Positions 1-7,895 of a stretch of DNA of 64,000 bases are shown piece by piece. Made by a program: the position numbers and the translations under genes. This DNA is from Gammaproteobacteria bacterium (lineage in GTDB: Bacteria > Pseudomonadota > Gammaproteobacteria > Chromatiales > Chromatiaceae), in assembly GCA_011390365.1 (NCBI GenBank), contig JAABSM010000006.1, forward strand, positions 17,025-81,024, in the 5' to 3' direction. Numbering within the stretch: position 1 is the stretch's first letter; each line of letters begins with the position of its first letter. Below the pieces are notes generated by a model. That model was not told the DNA's origin, did no database searches, and saw nothing but the letters and a program-made list of their open reading frames with translations.

Positions 1-2
1 CG

Positions 3-569
3 AGCCTCATCTCGCGGGTCTCCAGCGCCCGCCCCAAGGTCGCCGACTACCCCTTCACCACCCTTCATCCCAACCTGGGCGTGGTGCGGGTGGACGACCG
101 CCGCAGCTTCGTCATCGCCGACATCCCGGGGCTGATCGAGGGCGCCGCGGAGGGCGCCGGACTGGGTATTCAATTCCTAAAACACCTCAGCCGCACCCGC
201 CTGCTGCTGCACCTGGTGGATCTGGCCGATCCGGACGAACAACACACCCCTGCCGATGCGGTAAGGCGCATCGTCGGCGAACTGGAGAAGTTCGGCGGCG
301 GTCTGGCGGAGAAGGAGCGCTGGCTGGTACTGAACAAGGCGGACCTGCTCCCGGAAGAGGAATTTTCCGCGAGGGCCGAGGAACTGCTCGCCGCCCTCGA
401 CTGGCAAGGGCCGGTCTACACCATCTCCGCCGCCACCGGCGCCGGCGCCGAGCAATTGACGCCGCAACTCATGGATCGTCTGGAGCAGCTGCCCCGAGGT
501 ATCGAGCCGGAGACGGAAGATGACGCCGCCGTTCAAGAGGATGACGAAGAACCCTGGAGCCCCGTCTAG
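3..569 (+). CDS. obgE: Obg-family GTPase, C-terminal part (start outside window)
   Basis: Obg/CgtA GTPase, a ribosome-associated assembly and stress GTPase. The reading frame is open from the window edge, so the glycine-rich Obg fold and most of the G1 loop are missing. The 188 visible residues begin right after G1 with the switch I segment ([15 protein letters not shown]). They continue with G3 (DIPGLIEGA), G4 (NKAD) and a G5-like SAAT, and end in an acidic tail ([15 protein letters not shown]) typical of Obg C-termini. The stop TAG is at 567-569 and proB starts one base later, the usual obgE-proB order in beta- and gammaproteobacteria. Identification is secure; only the 5' part is unknown. 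Confidence 0.95.
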   Translation, partial: SLISRVSSARPKVADYPFTTLHPNLGVVRVDDRRSFVIADIPGLIEGAAEGAGLGIQFLKHLSRTRLLLHLVDLADPDEQHTPADAVRRIVGELEKFGGGLAEKERWLVLNKADLLPEEEFSARAEELLAALDWQGPVYTISAATGAGAEQLTPQLMDRLEQLPRGIEPETEDDAAVQEDDEEPWSPV

Positions 570-570
570 C

Positions 571-1722
571 ATGTTCACACGCAGTGATATCCCGCGCTGC
601 CGTCGCTGGGTCGTCAAGATCGGCAGCGCCATGCTCACCGCCGACGGCCAGGGCGTCAGCCGCGCCCGAGTCTCGCCCTGGGCGGAACAGATGGCCGCCC
701 ATATCCAGGGCGGCGGCGAGCTGGTGTTGGTCTCCTCCGGCGCGGTAGCCGAGGGGATGGCGCGCCTGGGACTCAAAAAGCGCCCCAACAGCCTGCACGA
801 ATTGCAGGCGCTGGCCGCCATCGGCCAGATGGGACTGGTGCGCGCCTACGAGGCCTGCTTCATCAAGCGCGACCTCCACGCCGCCCAGATCCTGCTCTCC
901 CGGGACGACCTGACCAATCGGGAGCGCTACCTCAACGCCCGCAGCACCCTGCGCACCCTGATGGACTGGAAGGTGGTGCCGGTGATCAACGAAAACGACA
1001 CGGTGGCGACCGAGGAGCTGCGCTTCGGCGACAACGACACCCTCTCGGCACTGGTCGCCAACCTGATCAGCGCCGACCTGCTGATCCTGCTCACCGACCA
1101 GAAAGGGCTCTATGAGAGCGACCCCCGTTTTAACCCCGACGCCCAACTGATCAGCCACGCCGATGCGGAAGACCCGCACCTGGAGCGCATCGCCGGCGGC
1201 AGCGTTGGCGGCCTGGGACGGGGCGGCATGGCAACCAAGATCAAGGCGGCGCAACTGGCGGCCCGCTCCGGCACCGCCACCGTCATCGCCTGGGGCGGCG
1301 ATGAGGATGTCCTCAAACGTGTCGGCGCCGGCGAAGAGATCGGCACATTGCTGACCCCATCCCAGGAGCCCCAGACCGCCCGCAAGCGCTGGCTCGCCGG
1401 CCACCTGGGGGCGAAGGGGAGCATCATCCTCGACGCCGGCGCGGTGCGCGGCCTGCTGGAGCAGGGGCGCTCGCTGCTCGCGGTCGGCGTCCAGCGGGTC
1501 GAGGGCCGCTTCGCCCGCGGCGACGTGGTCTCCTGCCGCGACGAGGAGGGGCGCGAGATCGCCCGCGGCCTGATCAACTACGACCACCAGGAGACCGACC
1601 TCATCAAGGGCATGCCGACCCGACGCTTCGCGGAGATCCTCGGCTATCTCGACGAGGAGGAGCTGATCCACCGCGACAACCTGGCGATCACCCTGGGGCG
1701 GCGTTATGATGCGCCATCCTGA
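571..1722 (+). CDS. proB: Glutamate 5-kinase
   Basis: Catalyses ATP-dependent phosphorylation of glutamate, the first step of proline synthesis, in the cytoplasm. The 383-residue product has the amino-acid-kinase fold in residues about 10-260: VVKIGSAMLT near the N-terminus, LVSSGAVAEG, NENDTV, the FGDNDTLSALVA segment, GLYESDPR and GGMATKIKAA. A PUA domain follows at about 280-370. Length matches the long (PUA-containing) ProB form. The ATG at 571 is preferred over the in-frame ATG at 520 because it gives the usual short N-terminus before the first beta strand and does not overlap obgE; it lies one base after the obgE stop, so the two are probably cotranscribed. A hairpin or MITE-like element starts 3 bp after the stop. 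Confidence 0.96.
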   Translation: MFTRSDIPRCRRWVVKIGSAMLTADGQGVSRARVSPWAEQMAAHIQGGGELVLVSSGAVAEGMARLGLKKRPNSLHELQALAAIGQMGLVRAYEACFIKRDLHAAQILLSRDDLTNRERYLNARSTLRTLMDWKVVPVINENDTVATEELRFGDNDTLSALVANLISADLLILLTDQKGLYESDPRFNPDAQLISHADAEDPHLERIAGGSVGGLGRGGMATKIKAAQLAARSGTATVIAWGGDEDVLKRVGAGEEIGTLLTPSQEPQTARKRWLAGHLGAKGSIILDAGAVRGLLEQGRSLLAVGVQRVEGRFARGDVVSCRDEEGREIARGLINYDHQETDLIKGMPTRRFAEILGYLDEEELIHRDNLAITLGRRYDAPS

Positions 1723-1724
1723 CG

Positions 1725-1824
1725 CTAGTGCGGCACCCGCCAAGCGACCATGAATAATGCGGGGCATAGGGTATTGATTTTTATATAAATAGTGTTATTG
1801 CTTATTTGGCGGGTGCTGCACTAG
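1725..1824. repeat. 100-bp palindromic MITE-like element
   Basis: Nineteen-base ends, 1725-1743 and 1806-1824, are inverted repeats of each other with one mismatch (left end CTAGTGCGGCACCCGCCAA). The interior of about 60 bp is AT-rich (TTTTTATATAAATAG), unlike the flanks. No coding potential and no obvious target-site duplication are seen. It could be a miniature inverted-repeat transposable element or serve as a terminator for proB. The rest of the gap to 2005 shows nothing recognisable. Confidence 0.65.
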
Positions 1825-2005
1825 CTCCTGTTTCGGCGGTGGAAGCCGCGGAGATACCCGACAAGCTGAGCTTTATAACCCATAGCTCATTGACGATACG
1901 CCGTGCGCCCCGCGGCTCTGAGGTCAGCACCCCTTGCCGCTTGATACCGCCCCAAGACCCCCCATGTAACGGGATTTGCTCCCCTACAGACCCAACGGAC
2001 CCGAC

Positions 2006-2617
2006 ATGATCATCGACGCCGCCAACCTCTCCGGATACCACGCCTACAACGCCCTCACCCAGACCATCGTACCGCGCCCGGTGGCCTGGGTGCTCTCGGA
2101 CAACGGCGATGCCAGCTTCAACCTGGCCCCCTTCTCCTACTTCAGCGCCCTCACCAGCGACCCCATGCTCTTCACCCTCTCGATCGGCAAGAAGCGCGGC
2201 GGCGAGGCCAAGGACACCCTGCGCAACATCGAGGAGCGCAAACACCTCGTGGTGCAGATCCCCCACCGCGAACAGGCGCTGCAAGTCACCCGAAGCGCCG
2301 CACCGCTGGAGCATGGCGATTCCGAGCTGTCGCTGCTGGGGCTGGAGACCACCCCCTTCGACGGCTTCACCCTGCCCCGGATCAAGGATTGCCGTATCGC
2401 CCTCGGCTGCACCCACTACCAGACCCTGGAGATCGGCCCCCGCCCCCAGTCGCTGGTGGTGTGCGAGATCAAGACCCTCTTCGTCGATGACGCCATCATC
2501 GCCAGCCGGGACGACGAGCCGCTGGCGGTGGACACCCTCAAGCTCGATCCCCTGGGCCGCCTTGGCGGCAACGACTACATCACCATGGGCCAAGTGCTCA
2601 CGGTTTGCGACGACTGA
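2006..2617 (+). CDS. Flavin reductase-like (FMN-binding split-barrel) protein
   Basis: A 203-residue protein of the flavin reductase-like/DIM6-NTAB family, which binds FMN in a split-barrel fold and often reduces flavin with NAD(P)H. The N-terminal part has the family pattern: IVPRPVAWVLS, then SFNLAPFSYFSALTSDPML (the flavin-contacting NLAPFSYF region), and SIGKKRGGEAKDTLRNI. The ATG at 2006 is chosen over the upstream in-frame ATG at 1976 because family members begin a few residues before YHAYNALTQTIVPRPV. It is followed 9 bp downstream by the membrane protein at 2627, so they may share a transcript. The substrate is unknown. Confidence 0.82.
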   Translation: MIIDAANLSGYHAYNALTQTIVPRPVAWVLSDNGDASFNLAPFSYFSALTSDPMLFTLSIGKKRGGEAKDTLRNIEERKHLVVQIPHREQALQVTRSAAPLEHGDSELSLLGLETTPFDGFTLPRIKDCRIALGCTHYQTLEIGPRPQSLVVCEIKTLFVDDAIIASRDDEPLAVDTLKLDPLGRLGGNDYITMGQVLTVCDD

Positions 2618-2626
2618 GCCGCCGCA

Positions 2627-3388
2627 ATGATGCACAAGGGTAACAAGGGCCCCTACTCCATGCTGCGACGCTTCGATCGCATGGCGCTGGGGCTGTTCCT
2701 GCTGATCGCCTTCGGCCTGTTTCTCGCCATCAACCTGGAGATGCGCCGGCTGGCGCAACTGGAGGCGAAGGAGTCAGGCGAGGTGATCCTGGCCAGCGTC
2801 GTCAATGCCCATCAGTCCCTGATCCAGCGCGAGACGCCAAACGCCTCCCTTGCCCTGATGAAGGATCTGCTGGCCGGCTTTGAAAAAGGTCTCGCCGAAA
2901 ACGGCGGCGGCGATCTGGCGCTTCGGGTCCTCGACGGCACCGACCCCGCCCACACCCCCGACGCCGTGCAGCGCGCGCTCATCGAGCAACTGGTGAAAGA
3001 CCCGCAATCCCGCGGCGGCGCCTCGCTGCGCCGCATCGACGGCGAACACCTCTACGCCATCATGCATCGCGGCCCGATGATCGACGGAAAGCCCACCCTG
3101 CTCACCCTCCACACCCCCCTGGCCACCCTCCACCAGCAGGCCAACCAGGACTCCCTGCGCCTGATGCTGCTCATCCTCTCCGCCCTGGGCCTCCTCTACA
3201 TGCTGCAACGCGTGATGGTCGGCAAATATCTCGCCGCCCCCCTCCACTACCTGCGCACCCTCGCCTACCGGATCTGCCATGCCGAAGAGCTCCCGGCGGA
3301 ACCCTTTTCGAAACCCCGGGAGATCGAGCTGGGGGAGGCGATTGATGCGTTTAACAAGCTGGCGGGAAAGGAGAAGCTTCAAGAGTGA
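2627..3388 (+). CDS. Membrane protein with sensor-like periplasmic region
   Basis: Family not recognised. The 253-residue product has two predicted membrane segments: residues about 19-38 (LGLFLLIAFGLFLAIN) and about 177-198 (LMLLILSALGLLYML). Between them is an extracytoplasmic region of about 135 residues. A short cytoplasmic tail follows (YLAAPLHYLRTLAYRI), which resembles the start of a HAMP linker but lacks any kinase, cyclase or methyl-accepting domain. The topology is that of a truncated chemoreceptor or histidine-kinase sensor. The start is uncertain: ATGs at 2627, 2630 and 2660 are all in frame, and none has a strong ribosome-binding site. Confidence 0.6.
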   Translation: MMHKGNKGPYSMLRRFDRMALGLFLLIAFGLFLAINLEMRRLAQLEAKESGEVILASVVNAHQSLIQRETPNASLALMKDLLAGFEKGLAENGGGDLALRVLDGTDPAHTPDAVQRALIEQLVKDPQSRGGASLRRIDGEHLYAIMHRGPMIDGKPTLLTLHTPLATLHQQANQDSLRLMLLILSALGLLYMLQRVMVGKYLAAPLHYLRTLAYRICHAEELPAEPFSKPREIELGEAIDAFNKLAGKEKLQE

Positions 3389-3490
3389 AGGGGCTGGGCC
3401 AGGGAATAGTAGATAGAAATCAGGAAAATGCCGGATGCGCTACGCTTATCCGGCCTACGCACTCAGCTCTAAGCTCTCAGCACTAAGCAC

Positions 3491-3931
3491 TCAACCCTCA
3501 GCTTCGCCCAGCGCCTTGATCATGGCCTGCTTTTCCGCCACCCGTTCGCCGCTGAGGACGAAGCCGGCGAGGCGGTCGGAGGGGCCGAGCCAGCGGCCGC
3601 GGGTGCCGGTTAGGTCTTGTTCCATCTCCCAGCGGCATGACGCAGGGCAGGTCGCGACCGGCCACCTCGGCGCAGTCGCCTAGCGCGTGGAGTGCGGGTC
3701 GCTGGCGCGCAGGAAGGGGTCGCAGACGATGCCGCGATGGCATTTCAGTCCGGTGGCCTGGGCGAGCTGGAGGTCGGGTTTGAGGCCGACGGCGGAGAGC
3801 ATCGGCCTGGAGTAGAGGGCGCCGTCGTCGCAACTGATCAGCAGCAACGGCCGCCGCGGGTCCAGCCGTCGATATTCCCTGGCGACGGTGTAGCCGGCGA
3901 GCCCGGTCCCGGTGCTGATGATCGGTTTCAT
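3491..3931 (-). pseudogene. Decayed rubredoxin-NAD(+) reductase
   Basis: The N-terminal part reads as an FAD-dependent rubredoxin reductase: [18 protein letters not shown] is the Rossmann dinucleotide-binding start, and [15 protein letters not shown] follows. After about 60 residues the reading jumps directly to the family's C-terminal segment ([13 protein letters not shown]), an internal loss of roughly 240 residues. The next part, [19 protein letters not shown], is in a second frame, and the tail (WLGPSDRLAGFVLSGERVAEKQA) in a third, with the terminal stop at 3491-3493. The remnant therefore carries at least one large deletion and two frame changes. It lies directly downstream of rubredoxin, as functional rubB genes often do. 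Confidence 0.85.
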
Positions 3932-3942
3932 GGCGGGGTTCG

Positions 3943-4110
3943 CTACTCCGCCTCAATCATCTCGAAATCCGCCTTGGAGACGCCGCATTCGGGGCATTCC
4001 CACTCTTCCGGGACGTCTTCCCATTTGACGCCGGGGGCGATGCCGTCTTCCGGAACGCCCGCCGCTTCATCGTAGACATAGCCGCAAACCAAGCATTGAT
4101 ATTTTTTCAT
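3943..4110 (-). CDS. rubA: Rubredoxin
   Basis: A 55-residue Fe(Cys)4 electron carrier. The two knuckles are intact: [13 protein letters not shown] near the N-terminus and [12 protein letters not shown] near the C-terminus, giving the CxxCG...CPxCG pattern of four iron ligands. The spacing and length are those of a standard single-domain rubredoxin. Rubredoxins pass electrons to oxygen-, peroxide- or superoxide-reducing enzymes or to alkane hydroxylases. The reductase gene 11 bp downstream on the same strand is a pseudogene, so this protein must use another reductase. An oxyR gene is divergently placed upstream, which fits an oxidative-stress role (inference). Confidence 0.96.
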   Translation of the reverse strand: MKKYQCLVCGYVYDEAAGVPEDGIAPGVKWEDVPEEWECPECGVSKADFEMIEAE

Positions 4111-4138
4111 TTCGCGCTCCTGACTGTTTCGCGGTCTT

Positions 4139-4261
4139 GTAACGATTCAGCACATCCCGCGATAGCGGGATTGCTGAACGGTTACGCAACCCTTTGGGGG
4201 TTTCCAAGGGGGAGAAGCTGGCGCTCTCCCCCTTGGTCGCAAGCAAAAATCGCATTTTTGC
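4139..4261. repeat. Cluster of three inverted repeats upstream of oxyR
   Basis: Three consecutive hairpin-forming sequences lie in the 359-bp rubA-oxyR gap. The first is 4139-4185 (arms about 21 bp around GATA, near-perfect, containing CATCCCGC/GCGGGAT). The second is 4204-4236 with perfect 12-bp arms (CCAAGGGGGAGA and its complement). The third is 4243-4261 (GCAAAAA/TTTTTGC). The outer motif TGAACGGTTAC resembles the element at 7592-7676, so this may be a dispersed repeat family rather than regulation specific to oxyR. Confidence 0.7.
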
Positions 4262-4385
4262 GCAGCGATCTGACTCGCTACGCGATCTCTTGTAACATAA
4301 CCGGCCCGCCAATGGCATGGGGACCGCTGAAAAACCCGGCGCAGCCGGCAGCATGACCTTGATTTGCCATGGTAAGCGCCATAAC

Positions 4386-4412
4386 TTGAACGAACCGGGT
4401 CGCCTCGTTCAA
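4386..4412. promoter_or_regulatory. Inverted repeat 58 bp before oxyR
   Basis: Perfect 8-bp arms (TTGAACGA ... TCGTTCAA) are separated by 11 bp. The position is suitable for an operator or autoregulatory site for the divergent rubA/oxyR promoters. Regulatory use is inference from position only. Confidence 0.35.
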
Positions 4413-4469
4413 AGCGGGATGCGCTTGGCGGCCGGCCGCTCCCATTCACTGAAACGCCGACAATCATCG

Positions 4470-5417
4470 ATGAAACCGACGCCCCATCTGCCTACCCTGC
4501 GCCAGCTCCAATATCTGGTCGCGGTGGTGGAACTCAAACATTTCGGCAAGGCGGCGGAGCGCTGCTTCGTCAGCCAGTCGACCCTCAGCGCGGGGATCCA
4601 GGAGCTCGAAGAGCTGCTGGGCAACACCCTGCTGGAGCGCAACAAGCGCCGGGTGATGCCGACCCGCATCGGCGAGGAGATCGCCGACAAGGCGCGTCAC
4701 CTGCTGGCGCTGGCGGTGGATCTGGCGGAGACCGGCCGGCCCGGCGCGGATCCGCTCAGCGGTCGCCTCGCCATCGGCGTGATTCCCACCATCGGCCCGT
4801 TCCTGCTGCCCAAGGTGCTGCCGGACATCCGCGCCGCCTATCCGCGGTTGGAGCTGACCCTGGTGGAGGATCAGTCCGCACGTCTGGTGCGGAAGGTGGA
4901 GAGCGGCGATCTGGATGCCGCGATCCTCGCCTTCCCCTATCCCCTCGGCGCGCTGCACCACCGCATCTTCTGGCGGGAGAACTTCTGCGTCGCCATGCCC
5001 CGCGCTCACCCGCTGGCCTCGGCGTCCAGACTCTCCACCCGCCATCTTCCCGGCGATGAGCTGCTGCTGTTGGAGGAGGGACACTGCCTCACCGATCACG
5101 CCCTGGCCGCCTGTCATCTGGAAGGCTTGCGCGGCCACGCGGCATTCAAGGGTACCAGCCTCTACACCCTGTTGCAGATGGTCGCCGGCGGTCAGGGGCT
5201 GACCTTCGTCCCCCAGATGGCCCTTGGCGACACCCTCTTGCAGAGCGAGGAGATTCGCATCACCGAGCTGGCGGAGAGCGGCCCCCACCGCGAGATCGGC
5301 CTGGTATGGCGCGCCAGCTACCACAAGACGGATGACCTGGGGCTGCTGGCGGAAGGATTCGGCGAATCCCTGAAGCGTAGCGGGGTTCCGGGTCTTGAGA
5401 ACGCCCCGCGCCATTGA
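4470..5417 (+). CDS. oxyR: LysR-type peroxide-sensing regulator OxyR
   Basis: A 315-residue LysR-type regulator. The N-terminal winged helix-turn-helix (LRQLQYLVAVVELKHFGKAAERCFVSQSTLS) is followed by the substrate-binding-like domain with the OxyR signature IGVIPTIGPFLLP. The two redox cysteines are present nine residues apart (Cys206 in EEGHCL and Cys215 in AACHLEG), the same spacing as Cys199/Cys208 of E. coli OxyR, so the protein should form the peroxide-induced disulfide. ATG 4470 is chosen because it places the helix-turn-helix at the usual distance from the N-terminus; an in-frame ATG at 4317 would add an unrelated 51-residue leader. Divergent from rubA. Confidence 0.92.
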   Translation: MKPTPHLPTLRQLQYLVAVVELKHFGKAAERCFVSQSTLSAGIQELEELLGNTLLERNKRRVMPTRIGEEIADKARHLLALAVDLAETGRPGADPLSGRLAIGVIPTIGPFLLPKVLPDIRAAYPRLELTLVEDQSARLVRKVESGDLDAAILAFPYPLGALHHRIFWRENFCVAMPRAHPLASASRLSTRHLPGDELLLLEEGHCLTDHALAACHLEGLRGHAAFKGTSLYTLLQMVAGGQGLTFVPQMALGDTLLQSEEIRITELAESGPHREIGLVWRASYHKTDDLGLLAEGFGESLKRSGVPGLENAPRH

Positions 5418-5506
5418 AAATTGGCAATGCCATTTCCTCGTGTCCGTGAAATAATAGTTTACAGTTTTACTAGGGTATGACAAGAATTTCCATCGGGAGT
5501 GACAAC

Positions 5507-6391
5507 ATGAATGCCGCGCACAGTTCAAACGATCTGGTGACCTGGAGCAACGACCTGAGCCTGGGCCTGGATGAGGTGGACGACCAGCACCTCTATCTGA
5601 TCGAACGCATCAACAAGCTCTGGCATGCGTTGCTGGAGAATCGCGACCGCGAGGTGGTGCAGGAGATCATCGAGGAGCTCTACAGCTACACCCAGACCCA
5701 CTTTATCGCCGAAGAGGTGCTGATGCGCTCCTTCGACTACCCCCGGCTGGCGGAGCACCAGAAGTCCCACCGCATGTTTACCGACCACATCCGCAAGGCC
5801 GCCGACGACTACAGCAACGGCAAGCCGATCAGCATGGAGCTGCTGCACTTTCTCAACGACTGGTTGCAGAAGCACATCAAGGTCACCGACCGGGACTACG
5901 CCAACTACATCGACCGCAGGAAGCACGGCGCCCTGCTTGGGGGCTTCAAGTCCCTGTTTCGCAAGTTCAACGACATGGCGCGCCATGACAGCAGCGACGA
6001 CGTGGTCGAGGATAGCTTGCAGGGGCTGGACATGAACCATGCGATTCAGGTTCACGTCAACTGGATCAAGCGCTTGGAGCAGGCGCTGAAGCATGACGAA
6101 CGCAGCCTGGATGTCAATGAGGTCGCCGACGACGAGCACTGCATGCTGGGCAACTGGATCAGCGCCAACCAGGGCAAGGGCATCCGGAAACTGGAGGAGT
6201 TCAAGCGCCTCATCGACAACCACGCCGCCTTTCACCAATGCGCCGCATCGATCCTGGTCGAATTGCGGGAAGGACGGCCCCGCGCCGCCAACATGCTGTT
6301 GAAGCGGGACCTGCGCCACCTCTCCAACACCATTCGCTTCGATATCATCCAGCTCTACGGGGCCTACCACCGCAAGCTGGGCAGCGACTGA
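5507..6391 (+). CDS. Bacteriohemerythrin fused to a CZB-like domain
   Basis: A 294-residue cytoplasmic protein. Residues about 15-140 form a bacteriohemerythrin: LGLDEVDDQHLYLI, the THFIAEEVLM motif, LAEHQKSH and QKHIKVTDRDY supply the His/Glu/Asp ligands of a di-iron O2-binding site. Residues about 175-290 match a CZB (chemoreceptor zinc-binding) domain, with VHVNWIKRL, the DEHCMLGNW Cys motif and NHAAFH. CZB domains usually bind zinc and sense hypochlorous acid or zinc, often in chemoreceptors or diguanylate cyclases; here no output domain is present. GGGAG precedes the ATG at 5507 at good spacing. A soluble O2/redox-sensing partner protein is a plausible role (inference). Confidence 0.85.
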   Translation: MNAAHSSNDLVTWSNDLSLGLDEVDDQHLYLIERINKLWHALLENRDREVVQEIIEELYSYTQTHFIAEEVLMRSFDYPRLAEHQKSHRMFTDHIRKAADDYSNGKPISMELLHFLNDWLQKHIKVTDRDYANYIDRRKHGALLGGFKSLFRKFNDMARHDSSDDVVEDSLQGLDMNHAIQVHVNWIKRLEQALKHDERSLDVNEVADDEHCMLGNWISANQGKGIRKLEEFKRLIDNHAAFHQCAASILVELREGRPRAANMLLKRDLRHLSNTIRFDIIQLYGAYHRKLGSD

Positions 6392-6502
6392 TCCTTCCAC
6401 GGTGGTTACCGCCAATCCCTGGAGGACGACCAGTCTCAAGGACTGGCCGTGCCGACGCGGAAATCGTCCACCCCCTTTGCCCTGTCCGGCGGGATCGCTT
6501 CG

Positions 6503-7540
6503 TCAATCAGCACCTTTCGCGAGTTTCGCGGTTTTCGGAGTTTGATTGGCTGTAGCAGACCGGGCGGTCGCGCCGGCGGCCCGCGCCTCCTGCAACTGAC
6601 CGTGACGCCGGGAGACGCTGCGCACCGTCGCCTCGCCCGAGGAGCGAACACGCATGAAGCGCTGAAGCACGTCGAACCAGAAGGGGGCGCCAAGGGAGAT
6701 GGCGAAGGCGCTAATCACGAAACCCACCACCTTGCTCAGCAGCCAGACCAGAAAGGCCAGAAATCCCTCCGCATGGGGCGGCGGCGAGACCCCGGACCAG
6801 CCGATGGGGAGTCCGCGCTGCCCGAGGTTGCCGGTGGCGAAGCGCACCGCCTGATCCAACTCCCGGGCGCTTTGCGCCAGGCGTTCCACGGCATCGTCGG
6901 AGGCCGGCTGCGCGGCCAGCCGCTGTTCGGCGATCAGCTGCATCTTGCCAGCCTGTTCGACCATCCGTGCGCGGGTCACGGGATCGTCGGCGAGGCCCTT
7001 GATGATGGCGATGCTGTCGACGTTGCCGCCCACCACCAGCAGCGCCGCAGCGATCATGGAGATGGTCTGGGTCTTGCGCTTGTACCAGCCGGAGGCCCGT
7101 TCCATGATGGCGTCGTAGTGACCCTCGATCGCCTCGCGCAACTCTGCGCTGCGTTCGCGGGTGTCACGGCGATAGGCCTTGAGGATCCCTTTCAGGCGAC
7201 CATTGGGCAACTTGTCCACCGCCGCGGCGAACTCCCCTACCCCGGCGTGGGCGGTTACCAGGTCTTCCACCACCCGCCCCAGGATCTCGTTGGGCACATG
7301 CGAGGGCCGGCCATTCTTGCCGGAACTGAGGGACTGTACCAGGGGGTGATCGTAAAAGGCGTCCAGAAAGCGGTGGTCGCCCTCCGCCACGCCGCCGAGC
7401 AGCTCCTCAAGCACCTGGCGCAGGCGCTTGCTACGCAGGCTCATCAACGCAGAGACCACTTCGACGATCGCCGTCACCACCAGTGCAACCACTAGGTAGA
7501 CGGTGATCAGACCGATCATGATGTCCAGTGTATCGAGCAT
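6503..7540 (-). CDS. Uncharacterised membrane protein
   Basis: Family not recognised. The 345-residue product has an N-terminal membrane segment (residues about 5-30, IMIGLITVYLVVALVVTAIVEVV), a second hydrophobic stretch near the middle (MIAAALLVVGGN), and a strong one near residues 270-300 (FLAFLVWLLSKVVGFVISAFAI). Soluble regions lie between them, and the tail is basic and alanine-rich. ATG 7540 is chosen because GGAG lies 9 nt upstream; in-frame ATG 7549 and TTG 7555 overlap that ribosome-binding site. It is convergent with the hemerythrin gene. No functional assignment is justified. Confidence 0.7.
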   Translation of the reverse strand: MLDTLDIMIGLITVYLVVALVVTAIVEVVSALMSLRSKRLRQVLEELLGGVAEGDHRFLDAFYDHPLVQSLSSGKNGRPSHVPNEILGRVVEDLVTAHAGVGEFAAAVDKLPNGRLKGILKAYRRDTRERSAELREAIEGHYDAIMERASGWYKRKTQTISMIAAALLVVGGNVDSIAIIKGLADDPVTRARMVEQAGKMQLIAEQRLAAQPASDDAVERLAQSARELDQAVRFATGNLGQRGLPIGWSGVSPPPHAEGFLAFLVWLLSKVVGFVISAFAISLGAPFWFDVLQRFMRVRSSGEATVRSVSRRHGQLQEARAAGATARSATANQTPKTAKLAKGAD

Positions 7541-7591
7541 GGATGTCATCTCCAATTGGGGTTATCCGTCACGAAGCGGAAGCCCCTGCTC

Positions 7592-7676
7592 GGTAAGCAT
7601 TCACACCCCGTTTGTTTTGAACCCACGCCCTCTGGCGTGGGCGAGGGGATTTCTGGCAGGTATGTGAACGCTTACC
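7592..7676. repeat. Large imperfect inverted repeat with inner hairpin
   Basis: Outer 14-bp arms GGTAAGCATTCACA (7592-7605) and TGTGAACGCTTACC (7663-7676) pair with one mismatch. They enclose a perfect hairpin at 7622-7641 (CCCACGCC CTCT GGCGTGGG). It lies in the divergent gap between the membrane protein and the ATP-grasp gene. The outer arm resembles the element at 4139-4185, so a repeat family is likely. The remaining gap sequence to 7895 shows no gene. Confidence 0.65.
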
Positions 7677-7895
7677 TCGCATGGCCTTCGCGGGCGAAAT
7701 TTTACCAGAAAACCCTCCTGGCTACCCCCCGGCGCTCCACCCCTCTCTGATGTTGGTTACTGGCATTCGGCGATTGAGTTCTTTATGATGGTCGTTAACC
7801 ATTGCCCCCCGCCGGGTTCCTACCCCGCGGTTTCAGCTTGCGAGGTCGGGGCAGGACAAAGGCCTCGCCCCCTAAAGAAACGGCAGGAGCAGACT

